Shown piece after piece: positions 1 to 8,635 of a DNA stretch of 64,000 bases. Source of the stretch: Mesorhizobium sp. (GTDB taxonomy: Bacteria; Pseudomonadota; Alphaproteobacteria; Rhizobiales; Rhizobiaceae). The position numbers and the translations under genes were made by a program. The stretch is taken from contig SAPZ01000008.1 in the NCBI GenBank assembly GCA_004020875.1, forward strand, positions 62,001 through 126,000, written 5' to 3'. The stretch's first letter is position 1; each line of letters begins with the position of its first letter. A model generated the notes under the pieces. The model was not told the DNA's origin and made no database searches. It saw only the letters and a list, made by a program, of their open reading frames with translations.

Positions 1-26
1 CTTTCCCCATTACCGATTGTCGCGGA

Positions 27-389
27 TCACTGTGCGGCGATCGCGCCGAAGACGATGCCGGACAGGATGCTGACCAGCACATAATCGTTGCCGACGCGGA
101 TCCACTCCTGGCCCGGGCCGGGGCGGCGCAGGCCGTAGCGGTTCCAGTCGCGGACCGGCCGATGGCGCTTCCAGTTCGAATATTTCTGGCCGTTGCGCCA
201 ATGGCTGCGCTTCACGACCTTCCTCTTGACGATGACGCGCTTGTCGACATGCCGGTCGGACTTCTGCCAGTCGACCTGCGTGTAGTTCGAGTGCGGCGCG
301 CTCGGCTGGGCGAGCGGCGCGGCCTGGCCGGAGAAGGCCGAGGCGGTCAGCATCGAGGCGGTGACGGCGCAAAGTATGAGACGCTTCAT
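27..389 (-). CDS. RcnB-family periplasmic protein (nickel/cobalt homeostasis type)
   Basis: A 120-residue exported protein. Residues 1-23 form a signal peptide (MKRLILCAV, then a hydrophobic stretch ending near SGQAA). A basic central part rich in Lys and Arg follows. The C-terminal half has the RcnB-family pattern: VRDWNRYGLRRPGPGQEW, then IRVGNDYVLVSILSG, an amphipathic or membrane-associated tail. E. coli RcnB is a periplasmic protein that modulates Ni/Co efflux. Rhizobia carry many diverged copies whose metal role is untested, so only the family is assigned. No metal exporter lies next to it within the window. It is transcribed leftwards and divergently from the Na/Pi cotransporter gene, and the start is preceded by a GGAG-like purine run. 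Confidence 0.8.
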   Translation of the reverse strand: MKRLILCAVTASMLTASAFSGQAAPLAQPSAPHSNYTQVDWQKSDRHVDKRVIVKRKVVKRSHWRNGQKYSNWKRHRPVRDWNRYGLRRPGPGQEWIRVGNDYVLVSILSGIVFGAIAAQ

Positions 390-747
390 GGTCGGTACTC
401 CTGGTTGTCGATAGACGCAGGGGTAGCCGCCACCGGATGAACCGAAACTGAACGCTAAATTAAAATTCCGTAATGATTTCCAAGGTTTGCGTAGACTACT
501 TCAACGTCGGCTCGGATTGCCCTGGCCGCGCGATCGGGCGTCGAGCAGTATGGAGCGAAGCGCCCCCGCCAGGTGGTGCAACCAATGTCTTCTCCATTCA
601 TTTCCGACATGCGCCGTCGAGTCGAGACGATCATCGCATCAGAAAAATCTATTACTCGGCTAATCTTAATTGGTGTATTTCGACGCGTTGAATGGCTAAG
701 AATCGTAACCCTCTCCGCATCGCCGGAGTCACCCCGCGAGGTTGGCT
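390..747. other. Intergenic region between two divergent genes
   Basis: About 360 bases separate the divergent RcnB-like gene and the Na/Pi cotransporter gene. The first part (about 450-480) is AT-rich and could hold the promoter of the leftward gene. No convincing small gene, terminator or repeat was recognised; the short open frames here lack ribosome binding sites and rhizobial codon bias. Confidence 0.4.
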
Positions 748-2412
748 GTGAGCGGCTCCGTCGTTCTCCTGCACCTTGCCGGCGCGGTGGCGCTGATGCT
801 GTTCGCCACCCGCATGGTGAAGACAGGCGTCGAGCGCGCCTATGGTGACGTGCTGCGCCACCGGCTGCGCGCCACCATGCGCAATCCGGTCATGGCGGTG
901 CTCACAGGCTGTGGCCTGGCAGTCGCGCTGCAGAGCTCGACCGCGGTGACGCTGCTGGTAGGCTCCTTCGCCGGCGCCGGCATCGTTTCGGGTGCCGCCG
1001 GCCAATTGGCTGTGCGCGGCGCCGAGATCGGCTCGGCGCTGGTGGCCAAGCTGCTTACGTTCGACCTCACGCTGCTGGTGCCGCTCTGCCTGATCGCGGG
1101 CACGGTCATGTTCATGGCCACCGAGCGGCGGGATTGGAGGCAGACGGGCCGCATCCTGATCGGCGTCGGCCTGCTGATCCTGTCGTTGGAGATGATCGGC
1201 CAGGCGTCGGAGCCGCTGCGCAACAGCCAGCTGATGCCGCTGATCATCAACTATTTCTCGAGCGATTCCATCACCACCTATCTGCTGGCCGCGCTGATCA
1301 CCTGGCTGTTCCAGTCGAGCATCGCCGCGGTGCTTTTGATGGCGACGCTGGCGGGCCGAGGGCTGATCACGCCGGAGCTGGGCGTCGTGCTGGTGCTCGG
1401 CGTCAACCTTGGCTCGTCGCTGATTGCGCCGATGCTGACGAGGTCGGCGCCGCCCGAGGTGCGCATCGTTCCGGTCGGCAACCTTTTGATGCGTGGACTC
1501 GGCTCGCTGATCATGCTGGTCCTGATCATGACCTTCAAGCCGGATGTCTCCTTCCTCGGCAGAAGCGCGCCCGATCAGATCGTCAACGCCCACATCCTGT
1601 TCAACGTGCTTATCCTGCTGGCCGGACTGCCGCTGGCCGGCCTCGTCTACCGCGCTTCCGAAAAGATCGTGGCGCTGGGCACCACGCCGCAGCCGGCCGT
1701 CGCGCTCGAGGTCGTGGAGCTGTCTGCGCTGAACGAGAGCGCCCTCGACACGCCGAGCCAGGCTTTAGCCAACGCGACGCGCGAGGTGGTGAGGGTATGC
1801 GAGATCGTCGAGATCATGCTGAAGCGCATCATCGAGCTTTACGAGGATGCCGATCCCGCCAAGATCAAGGCGCTTGCGGCGCTCGACGATCGCGTCGACA
1901 GGAAGCATGCCGCGATCAAGCTCTACCTCGCCAAGATCACCAGGAATCCACTCACCGAGGACGAGGCGTTGCGGTGCCAGGAGCTGATCGGCGCCTGCGT
2001 CAAGCTGGAGCAGGTCGGCGACATCATCGTGCGCAACATGCTGGTGCATGTCAGGAAGAAGCTGGAACGCGGCCTGGAGTTCACGCCGGAAGGCTGGCAG
2101 GAGCTTTGCGCCTTCCACTCCTCCGTGCTTGCCAATGCGCGCCTTGCCTTCAACGTTCTGGTCTCCCGCGACCCGGAAACCGCCAGGCAATTGGTTCTGG
2201 AAAAGGACCTTCTGCGCGAGCGCGAGAAGGAAACCAGCGCCAGCCATTTCCTTCGCCTGCGCGAAGGCACCGCCAAGAGCGTCGAGACGAGCTCGATCCA
2301 CCTCGACACCATCCGCGACCTGAAGCAGATCAACTCGCTGCTTGCTTCCATTGCCTATCCGGTGCTCGAGGAGCGCGGCCTGCTTGGCGGCTCGCGGTTG
2401 AAGGCCGGTTGA
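748..2412 (+). CDS. Na/Pi cotransporter family protein with C-terminal PhoU-like domain
   Basis: A 554-residue inner-membrane protein. The N-terminal 310 residues hold repeated hydrophobic helices with the Na/Pi cotransporter (PF02690) signatures: LQSSTAVTLLVGSFAGAG near residue 70 and, in the second inverted repeat, FQSSIAAVLLMATLAGRG. The QSS motifs are the hallmark of SLC34-type phosphate carriers. From about residue 330 a soluble helical region with acidic repeats resembles PhoU. Family members couple sodium to phosphate movement, often export or low-affinity uptake. GTG at 748 is chosen because GCGAGG lies about 7 bases upstream; a TTG at 742 is the alternative. It is monocistronic or co-transcribed with the small gene that follows. 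Confidence 0.85.
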   Translation: MSGSVVLLHLAGAVALMLFATRMVKTGVERAYGDVLRHRLRATMRNPVMAVLTGCGLAVALQSSTAVTLLVGSFAGAGIVSGAAGQLAVRGAEIGSALVAKLLTFDLTLLVPLCLIAGTVMFMATERRDWRQTGRILIGVGLLILSLEMIGQASEPLRNSQLMPLIINYFSSDSITTYLLAALITWLFQSSIAAVLLMATLAGRGLITPELGVVLVLGVNLGSSLIAPMLTRSAPPEVRIVPVGNLLMRGLGSLIMLVLIMTFKPDVSFLGRSAPDQIVNAHILFNVLILLAGLPLAGLVYRASEKIVALGTTPQPAVALEVVELSALNESALDTPSQALANATREVVRVCEIVEIMLKRIIELYEDADPAKIKALAALDDRVDRKHAAIKLYLAKITRNPLTEDEALRCQELIGACVKLEQVGDIIVRNMLVHVRKKLERGLEFTPEGWQELCAFHSSVLANARLAFNVLVSRDPETARQLVLEKDLLREREKETSASHFLRLREGTAKSVETSSIHLDTIRDLKQINSLLASIAYPVLEERGLLGGSRLKAG

Positions 2413-2506
2413 GGCTATCCAAGTCAGCCGAAAAATTTGTCTTTGCTCATCCTCGCCCCTGTCGGCTAAGGATCGCCAGAGGACCTGTTGGGAGGACGAT
2501 CGGCCG

Positions 2507-2725
2507 ATGGACACGCATTCGCGCAGCTTCGCCAAGGCGCTTTCATGGCGCGCCACCGGCACGATCGACACCATGATCATATCGCTGGTGGTCACGGGAA
2601 GCATCAAGCTCGCGGCCACCATCGGGCTCACCGAAGTCGTTACCAAGTCGGTGCTTTACTATCTGCATGAACGGGCCTGGCTGAGGATACCCTACGGGCG
2701 CAAAAAGCCTGCATATTCGGAGTGA
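2507..2725 (+). CDS. DUF2061 small membrane protein
   Basis: A 72-residue protein matching the DUF2061 family: SFAKALSWRATGTIDTMIIS, a hydrophobic helix, then the conserved segment ending KSVLYYLHERAW. Two short hydrophobic segments suggest a hairpin-like inner-membrane protein. The family has no proven function; in some bacteria it is fused or adjacent to sulfate-assimilation genes, but no such neighbours are present here. A strong GGGAGG ribosome binding site lies at about 2490-2495. It lies about 95 bases after the Na/Pi transporter gene on the same strand. Confidence 0.8.
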   Translation: MDTHSRSFAKALSWRATGTIDTMIISLVVTGSIKLAATIGLTEVVTKSVLYYLHERAWLRIPYGRKKPAYSE

Positions 2726-2843
2726 CAGGCCGGTTCTGATCGGTCCGGTCAAGAAAAGCTAAAGCGCCATCGTCAATTTCTGCATTGCCCCGTCCGCCCG
2801 GGCGTGGTTTGAGGCCATGCATTCCTCGCCTATGTTTTGATCC

Positions 2844-4025
2844 ATGCTACCGCTGATTGCCCTTTTCCTTGCCGCCTTCGCCTTCGGCACCACCGAATTC
2901 GTCATCGCCGGCGTGCTGCCGGAGGTGGCGCAGGGTCTCGGCGTTTCGGTGCCGACCGCAGGCTATCTCGTCTCCGGCTATGCCTGCGGCATTGCCGTCG
3001 GCGGCCCGCTGCTGGCGCTCATGACCAGCAAAGTCTCGCGCAAGACGCTGCTGATCGGACTGACGATCGCCTTCACACTCGGCCAGGTGGCCTGCGCGCT
3101 GGCGCCCGATTTCACCGCGATGCTCCTGCTGCGTATCGCGACCGCCGTGGCGCATGGCTGCTATTTCGGCGTCGCCATGGTGGTTGCGGTCAGCCTGGTT
3201 CGCGAGGACCAGCGCGGCCGGGCGGTCGCGATCATTCTCTCGGGATTGACGGTTTCCAACGTCATCGGCGTGCCCGCGGGCACCGCGATCGGCAGCCTGT
3301 GGGGCTGGCGCGCGACCTTCTGGGTAATGGGCGCGCTGGGCATCATCGCGATACTCGCCATGCTGGCGCTGTTGCCGCCGACGGCGGGCGCCGCCAACCG
3401 CCCAGCCGGCCTGGCGCGCGAGGTTCGCGTGCTCGGCCGTCAGCAGGTCTGGACCTCGCTGATCCTGATGCTGATGCTGATGATCGGCCAGTTTGCGCTG
3501 TTCACCTACATCACGCCGATGCTGCTCGAAGTGACCGGGCTCGACGAAAGCCTGATCCCCTGGGTGCTCTTGCTCAACGGCGTCGGCGCCACGATCGGTG
3601 TCCTGGTCGGCGGCAAGCTCGCCGACTGGAAGCTGATGCCCTCGCTCATCGTCATGCTCGCCCTGCAGGCGGTGGCGCTCGGCGTCATCCATCTTGTCAG
3701 CCCCTACCCGGTGCCGATGATCACCGCTATCGTCATGTGGGGCGGTCTCAATTTCGCCATCGGCGCGCCGATCCAGACGCGCATCCTGGCCTGGACGGCC
3801 GATGCCTCCAACCTCGCCTCCTCGCTGATCCCATCGGGCTTCAATGTCGGCATCGCGCTCGCCGCGTCGCTCGGCGCGGCGCTGCTCAACGCCGGCTACG
3901 GCTATCGCAGCCTGCCGCTCGCCGGCGCCCTGGCCATGCTGGTGGCGGTGGTGGTGGCTGTCGGGTCACAAGCCTGGGAATGGCGCAGCCGCGCGACGCC
4001 GCCGCTGCCGGCGGCGGCCGAGTAA
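2844..4025 (+). CDS. MFS transporter, DHA1 drug/arabinose efflux type
   Basis: A 393-residue major facilitator protein with twelve predicted helices. It opens with LPLIALFLAAFAFGTTEFVI, the typical start of AraJ/YdhP-like efflux carriers. The cytoplasmic loop 2-3 motif and the antiporter motif C region (GVPAGTAIGSLWGWR, about residues 150-165) are visible. Substrate cannot be inferred. The gene is free-standing: the upstream DUF2061 gene is 118 bases away and the downstream MocR gene converges with a gap of about 30 bases. The promoter probably lies in 2726-2843; TATGTT at about 2831 could be its -10 element. Confidence 0.85.
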   Translation: MLPLIALFLAAFAFGTTEFVIAGVLPEVAQGLGVSVPTAGYLVSGYACGIAVGGPLLALMTSKVSRKTLLIGLTIAFTLGQVACALAPDFTAMLLLRIATAVAHGCYFGVAMVVAVSLVREDQRGRAVAIILSGLTVSNVIGVPAGTAIGSLWGWRATFWVMGALGIIAILAMLALLPPTAGAANRPAGLAREVRVLGRQQVWTSLILMLMLMIGQFALFTYITPMLLEVTGLDESLIPWVLLLNGVGATIGVLVGGKLADWKLMPSLIVMLALQAVALGVIHLVSPYPVPMITAIVMWGGLNFAIGAPIQTRILAWTADASNLASSLIPSGFNVGIALAASLGAALLNAGYGYRSLPLAGALAMLVAVVVAVGSQAWEWRSRATPPLPAAAE

Positions 4026-4054
4026 CGTGCCGCGCCAAGCTTCGGTTTGCCGCC

Positions 4055-5431
4055 TCAGACCTTTGGTCGCGAGGAGCCCGGCACTCCCGAAAGGATGGAA
4101 GCGAGGCTTTCAAGACCCTCCTTCAACCGTTCGCGGTTGGGGGTAGCGCCCAGCGCCAAGCGGAAGCCGTTGGCGAAGTCCGTCCCTATTGCGAACTCTT
4201 CCGCGGGGCTGATGGCCAACCCTCGACGGCGGGCAATGTCGGCAAGTTCGGCCGAGCGCAACCGGCTCTCCAGCGGATACCAGAGGTGCAGACTGGCCTC
4301 CGATGCCGGAAAGCCCTTGGGCAGGATGTTGCGCGCGATCTTCTGCCTGGCCTGTGCTTCGGCGCGCACGGCAGTGGTGATCTCATCGGCTAGGCCGCTT
4401 CGCAGCCACTCGCAGGCAAGGCCCGTCATCAGCGGCGGCGCCATCATGGTGGTGCCGCGTATCGCTGCCGCGATGCGATCGGCCGCCTGCGGGCCGGGCG
4501 CTGTCAGGAAAGCCGTACGCAGGAAAGGCGAGATACATTTCGCCAACGTCGCGACGTGAAAAGTCCGCTCCGGCGCCAGCGTCAGAAAAGCCGGGGGCGG
4601 TGCCGCCAGCAACCGGTTGTAGGGATCGTCTTCGACGATGGTCAGCTTGAGCCTGTCGGCCATGCGGGCAAGCTCGCGCCGCCTGCCTTCCAACATGACA
4701 GATGCGGTCGGATTTTGCAGCGTCGGGTTGAGGTAGAGAACCCGGGCGCCATATCGTCGCGCCGTCTCTTCGAGACGGTCTGGCAGCATGCCGTCACCGT
4801 CGTTCGCGACAGCGGCGAGCTTGCGCCGCGTGGTCCCGGCCAGGGCGATCAGCCCGGGATAGGTCAGCGGATCGGCAAGGATCGTGTCGCCCTCGTGGGT
4901 CTCTGACAGGACGACGGCCGCAAGCAACGCCTGCGCGCCCGAGCCGACAACAACCCTGTCGACCGGCAGCCTGTCTCCCGCCACGGTAAGCCATGACGAG
5001 CCGGCGGCGCGCTCCGCGGGCGAGCCGGGGCCGGGATGATAGGATAGCAGCGCTTCCGCGCTGGATCGTTTGAGCAACCCCTCAATGCCCGTCCTGATCA
5101 AAGCCGGCAGGTTGAGGCCGGAGGGCGCCGGCGGAATGTTCATGCTGAGATCGAGGACAGGCTCTTCTGGTTCGCCCGGCGTGACGAAGGTCCCCCGGCC
5201 CGCCGTCGCATCGATAAGGTTCCTGCGTCTCGCTTCGGAAAACGCACGCGTCACAGTCGTAAGATCGACCCCCAGCAGCCGCGCGAGTTCCCGCTGCGGC
5301 GGCAGCCTGTCGCCCGGCTGCAATCGGCCGTTAGAGCGGGCATCCGCCAGGGCATCGACGATCTTCAAATAGACCGGTCGCGGCCCTGTCTCGATAACCG
5401 GAAGCCAGCTGACACCAATTTCACCGGTCAC
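4055..5431 (-). CDS. MocR-type transcriptional regulator (GntR HTH fused to aminotransferase domain)
   Basis: A 458-residue protein. Residues about 15-80 form a GntR winged helix (LADARSNGRLQPGDRLPPQR, then the recognition region VDLTTVTRAFSEARRR). Residues about 110-455 form a fold-type I PLP-dependent aminotransferase domain with LNPTLQNPTASVM, the aspartate motif VEDDPYN, and a lysine in the segment VATLAKCISPFL. MocR proteins sense PLP or amino-compound ligands with the aminotransferase domain. The gene starts with GTG and diverges from a DUF983 gene, with a perfect 15-bp inverted repeat between them. No PLP-biosynthesis gene is nearby, so PdxR identity is not supported. Confidence 0.88.
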   Translation of the reverse strand: MTGEIGVSWLPVIETGPRPVYLKIVDALADARSNGRLQPGDRLPPQRELARLLGVDLTTVTRAFSEARRRNLIDATAGRGTFVTPGEPEEPVLDLSMNIPPAPSGLNLPALIRTGIEGLLKRSSAEALLSYHPGPGSPAERAAGSSWLTVAGDRLPVDRVVVGSGAQALLAAVVLSETHEGDTILADPLTYPGLIALAGTTRRKLAAVANDGDGMLPDRLEETARRYGARVLYLNPTLQNPTASVMLEGRRRELARMADRLKLTIVEDDPYNRLLAAPPPAFLTLAPERTFHVATLAKCISPFLRTAFLTAPGPQAADRIAAAIRGTTMMAPPLMTGLACEWLRSGLADEITTAVRAEAQARQKIARNILPKGFPASEASLHLWYPLESRLRSAELADIARRRGLAISPAEEFAIGTDFANGFRLALGATPNRERLKEGLESLASILSGVPGSSRPKV

Positions 5432-5467
5432 TTGTCGTCAATCCATACATTTTGTCGCATTGTCTGC

Positions 5468-5482
5468 ATACAATCATTGTAT
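5468..5482. promoter_or_regulatory. Candidate MocR operator
   Basis: ATACAATCATTGTAT is a perfect 15-bp inverted repeat (7-bp arms around one base) between the divergent mocR-type gene and the DUF983 gene. Further ATACA-like half sites occur at about 5445 (CATACAT) and 5483-5492 in inverted sense. MocR/PdxR regulators commonly bind repeated ATACA-type half sites, so this is the likely operator. The assignment is inferred from position and symmetry. Confidence 0.55.
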
Positions 5483-5547
5483 ATGTATGTATCCGAGATC
5501 TCAAGAGACCGGCTTGGCCTTACGCGAGTTCCACTGGAGCGACGATC

Positions 5548-5934
5548 ATGGAAGACCTTGCGCATTATCCACCCCTGGTGCCCTGGCAAGTGGGAATCCG
5601 CGGGCGCTGTCCGCGCTGCGGAGAGGGCCACCTGTTCGACGGATTCCTGAAGCTGGCACCGAAATGCGATGTCTGCGGGCTCGACTATTCCTTTGCCGAC
5701 CCCGCCGACGGCCCGGCCTTCTTCGTGATCTGCTTTGCCTGTGTGCCTTCGGTGCTGTTCGCCGTCTGGGCGCAGGTGACCTTCGAACCCTCCATGTGGT
5801 TCCACACCTTCGTTTCGATCCCGATCGTTCTCGCGACCTGCATTCCGCCGCTCAGGCCGCTCAAAGGCTGGCTCGTGGCAAGCCAATTCTACCACAAGGC
5901 CGAAGAAGGCAGGCTGGCAAGGCCCGGCGAGTGA
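5548..5934 (+). CDS. DUF983 family membrane protein
   Basis: A 128-residue DUF983 protein. A zinc-ribbon-like N-terminus carries two CxxC pairs (GRCPRCGEGHLFDGFL and APKCDVCGLDY), followed by FADPADGPAFFV and two transmembrane helices (about residues 55-105). DUF983 proteins are common in alphaproteobacteria, in some genomes near cytochrome oxidase or thiamine genes; their function is unproven. The ATG at 5548 is preferred because GGAG lies about 10 bases upstream. Earlier in-frame starts would overlap the operator palindrome. Its divergent arrangement with the MocR gene suggests it is the regulated target. Confidence 0.82.
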   Translation: MEDLAHYPPLVPWQVGIRGRCPRCGEGHLFDGFLKLAPKCDVCGLDYSFADPADGPAFFVICFACVPSVLFAVWAQVTFEPSMWFHTFVSIPIVLATCIPPLRPLKGWLVASQFYHKAEEGRLARPGE

Positions 5935-5952
5935 CCGCGCAACCGCTTCGAT

Positions 5953-6510
5953 CTAAAGATCGATCCGATATTTGAGGCTTTCCGCGCCACCATAGGCGGC
6001 GACCTTGGCGAAGCGCCCGATAAGGATGCCGCCATTGGCGAGGATCACCTTCTGGGATGCAAGATTATCAAGGTCCGTGGTGATCTCGACATGATCCAGG
6101 CCCACTGCCCTCGCCTCGCCGAGCATCAGCCGCAACGCTTCGGTGGCGTAGCCGCGTCCCTCTTTCCATGGCACCACCGCATAACCTATATGGCCAAGCA
6201 CGTGCGGCGGCAGCGCCGATGTGCCTCTTTGCCAGCGCAGCCCTATCGAGCCGACTGCCTCGCCGTCCCAGATCCAGCGCCGGAAGCCGGGCAGCCGCGG
6301 CACGGTCGTGCCGTCGGGCAAGGTGATGGGCGACCCCTTGGCCTCAAGGTCGTCCAGGCTGGCGAGAAATTCGACAGGATCTTTCTCGATCGCAGCGAGC
6401 TGTTCGCTCGTCGCTTCCAGCAGCCGCACATTGTCGGGCGACCATCCGCGCTCCAGCGCCGCCTTGTAGGACGGCAAATGTTCGAGCGCTGGTTTGACGA
6501 TCTCGACCAT
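5953..6510 (-). CDS. GNAT family N-acetyltransferase
   Basis: A 185-residue GNAT-fold protein. Core pieces are WIWDGEAVGSIGLRW (beta 2-3), HIGYAVVPWKEGRGYATEAL (the beta 4/alpha 3 acetyl-CoA-binding region; the usual RGxGxA loop is represented by EGRGYA) and LDNLASQKVILANGG, the late GNAT segment that packs on the cofactor. It probably acetylates a small molecule or an N-terminus using acetyl-CoA; the substrate is unknown. The ATG at 6510 is chosen over an upstream in-frame one because AGGGAA sits about 8 bases before it. It is convergent with the DUF983 gene. Confidence 0.8.
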   Translation of the reverse strand: MVEIVKPALEHLPSYKAALERGWSPDNVRLLEATSEQLAAIEKDPVEFLASLDDLEAKGSPITLPDGTTVPRLPGFRRWIWDGEAVGSIGLRWQRGTSALPPHVLGHIGYAVVPWKEGRGYATEALRLMLGEARAVGLDHVEITTDLDNLASQKVILANGGILIGRFAKVAAYGGAESLKYRIDL

Positions 6511-6911
6511 GGTTCGTTTCCCTGTCGAGACCCAGATAGCCGCCACCCGGATCGCTCTCAAGTCGCCTGGAACTGGATTTCGCCCTTGTTCAGGAAACAG
6601 GCTTTGTCGAACAGCGACAGGTCGAGTGGGTTCGGCAACCTGCTATCGCCGATATCTGGCAAATCCCTCCTTATGCGTAGCGCTCGAACAGGTGGTTGGT
6701 GATGGACTGCCCTGCATGAACAATGCTTCCCGATGGAGGGAGGAGGCGTGGGCGCGCCTGAATCAAATCGTAGCGCAATCGAAGCAGGTCGAAAATCCGA
6801 CCTCCAAAAGTCGTCGCTAAACTAGAAGTGTTTCGCCGATGCGCGCGAGACCTTCTATGATCGGCCCGAGTGATTCACGGGTATGAGACATGCCGACAGG
6901 AGGGCAAAACG
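6511..6911. other. Intergenic region, no gene recognised
   Basis: About 400 bases separate the acetyltransferase start from the L,D-transpeptidase start. It contains a possible 34-codon frame starting near 6717 that lacks a good ribosome binding site. No repeat, terminator or known RNA was recognised. Confidence 0.35.
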
Positions 6912-7910
6912 GTGCGGTTGATATCTGTTCCGCTGGGCGCGGCCATCTTCTGTCTTGTCGCGATCCTGGCCGCGCTGACGGCATCGGCCAGCTCATTTGC
7001 CGCCTTGCGGCCGTCGACCATTCCCGACTGGTTGCAGCGCCATGTCGGCGATGGCGAGGGACAGATCTCTGAGGTCGTGCTGGAGCGGGCACGCGCGCTC
7101 TACCAGAAGAAGGTCAGAGACGGTTCGGTCGGCAACCCCTGCTATTTCGCCATGGATGCCACGCGCCCCGGTGACTTGGGCAATAGCGCGCTTGGCCAGC
7201 GCTATTACATCATCTGCGAAGCGAAGCAGATCTTCCGCGCGGTTTCCTCCGGCCATGGCGGCGGCCGCAACCTGAAAGGCGTCGCCGATTTCTCCAACGG
7301 CAGGCGTTGCGCGAAGAATTTCGGCAACGCGATGGATTCCGAGCTGACGGCCGGCGGCGCCTATATGACGGCGGAAACCAAGACGTCCTTCAAAGGCTAC
7401 TATCGGATCGGCGCGCAGAGCGCGGTGTTCATGCGCAGCTTCATCCAGTTCGACGGCGAAGGGGAAGCGGCGAACGCCAGGCAGCGCGTCATCGGCGGGC
7501 ATCCGGCGGCCATCCTGAAGGGCTTGTGCATGCGCAAGAACCCGCAAAGCTCTTACGCCGACCATGACGGCTTTGTGCCCTACGGCAAGCTGGTGAATTA
7601 CGCGGGCGGCCGCAGCAATGGCTGCACCAGCTGGTCGCCGGCCGATGCCGAGCAGATCATCCCCCTCGTGAAGAACAGCCCGACGACGCTCTACATCTAT
7701 CCGGAATCGCGCGACATCGCCGCCGTTGCGCGCGCCAAGGCCGCAGGCCAGGCGCTCTCAAGTGCGGGCACCTATTGGAACGCCTCCTGCTTGAAGGAGA
7801 TCGGCACGCCCAAATTCTGGCCCAAGCAGACGCTTGAGCCGATCATCGCGCAATACAAGAAGGACCATCCGGCGTCACCCCCGCAGCCGGTGCCGATCTG
7901 CCAGGACTAG
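6912..7910 (+). CDS. Murein L,D-transpeptidase catalytic domain family protein
   Basis: A 332-residue exported protein. An N-terminal signal peptide (hydrophobic stretch ending near TASASSFA) leads into a YkuD_2-type domain. Catalytic region: a histidine-containing segment (SSGHGGGRNLKG, then YADHDGFVP) and GGRSNGCTSWSP with the nucleophilic Cys at about residue 237. Family members are thought to cross-link or remodel peptidoglycan in the periplasm through a Cys-His catalytic pair. GTG at 6912 is chosen because a full AGGAGGG lies 7-8 bases upstream; a GTG at 6870 has no such site. Neighbours are unrelated (GatB/YqeY convergent). Confidence 0.85.
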   Translation: MRLISVPLGAAIFCLVAILAALTASASSFAALRPSTIPDWLQRHVGDGEGQISEVVLERARALYQKKVRDGSVGNPCYFAMDATRPGDLGNSALGQRYYIICEAKQIFRAVSSGHGGGRNLKGVADFSNGRRCAKNFGNAMDSELTAGGAYMTAETKTSFKGYYRIGAQSAVFMRSFIQFDGEGEAANARQRVIGGHPAAILKGLCMRKNPQSSYADHDGFVPYGKLVNYAGGRSNGCTSWSPADAEQIIPLVKNSPTTLYIYPESRDIAAVARAKAAGQALSSAGTYWNASCLKEIGTPKFWPKQTLEPIIAQYKKDHPASPPQPVPICQD

Positions 7911-7922
7911 CGAGGCCGCGCC

Positions 7923-8372
7923 CTACTGCAGCAGCCCCTTGATGATGGCGCTCGCCTTGGCGAAGTCCATCTGGCCGGCATATTTCTGCTTCAGCGCGCC
8001 GATCACCTTACCCATGTCCTTCTGGCTGGTGGCGCCGGTCGCCGCGATCGCCTCGCGCGCCGCGGCCGTGATCGCCGCGTCGTCGAGCTGCGTCGGCAGG
8101 AACTCGCGAATGATCTCCATCTCGCCACGCTCCTGCGCCGCCAGCTCCGGCCGCTTGCCGTCCTCGAAGGCCTTGGCCGATTCCTCGCGCTGCTTCACCA
8201 TCTTGGCAAGGATCTGCAGGATCTCCTCCTCGCTCGCCGGCGGCTTGCTGGCGCCGCGATTGGCGATGTCGCGGTCGTGGATGGCGGCCTGGATCAGCCG
8301 CAGCGTCGGCAGGCGGTGCTTGTCCTGCGCCTTCATCGCGCTCTTCATGGATTCGGCGATTTTCTCGCGCAT
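7923..8372 (-). CDS. GatB/YqeY domain-containing protein
   Basis: A 149-residue YqeY-type protein: MREKIAESMKSAMKAQDKHR with LPTLRLIQAAIHDRD, and a C-terminal segment DMGKVIGALKQKYAGQMDFA matching the GatB C-terminal tRNA-binding-like domain. It has no catalytic amidotransferase part. Members are small cytosolic proteins of uncertain role, possibly tRNA-associated. The ATG at 8372 has AAGGAGAA directly upstream. The gene is divergent from carA with about 260 bases between; a yqeY-carA neighbourhood is familiar in rhizobia. Confidence 0.88.
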   Translation of the reverse strand: MREKIAESMKSAMKAQDKHRLPTLRLIQAAIHDRDIANRGASKPPASEEEILQILAKMVKQREESAKAFEDGKRPELAAQERGEMEIIREFLPTQLDDAAITAAAREAIAATGATSQKDMGKVIGALKQKYAGQMDFAKASAIIKGLLQ

Positions 8373-8490
8373 TGTGCTTCTCCTTCGAATGCGGCGGACA
8401 ATAGCTTCGCCGAACGGGTAACGCAAATTCCCACAAGCCACTGATATTGCTGGACGAATGGAAAACGGAGCTGGCTGACGGGTGTCCGCA

Positions 8491-8519
8491 TTGACCGCTC
8501 CCGCGCCTTCCCCTATGTA
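8491..8519 (+). promoter_or_regulatory. Probable carA promoter
   Basis: TTGACC (8491-8496) and TATGTA (8514-8519) are separated by exactly 17 bases, matching the housekeeping sigma consensus. Transcription would start near 8526, leaving a GC-rich leader of about 110 bases before carA. Confidence 0.55.
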
Positions 8520-8635
8520 CTCAGTCCTGCATGAGACAATGAGTTGACGCGCGAGGGCTGGGACATCCTGCTTCGCGCGCTTTGCCGCGCGGGTGGTCCC
8601 GTTGACCAGTCGCAGCGCCTGACAGGAGCGCCGCC

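Noticed and set aside
473..691. 72-codon plus-strand frame in the first intergenic region
   Set aside because: Atypical codon use, no ribosome site and no family resemblance.
652..1593. Long minus-strand open frame opposite the Na/Pi cotransporter
   Set aside because: Composition (Gln/His/Arg-rich) is that of an antisense reading of a GC-rich gene, with no start site or family pattern; the plus-strand frame has clear motifs.
2837..4393. 518-codon plus-strand frame overlapping the MFS gene
   Set aside because: It is the same DNA read in another frame; Arg/Pro-rich, no ribosome site, and it runs into the convergent MocR gene.
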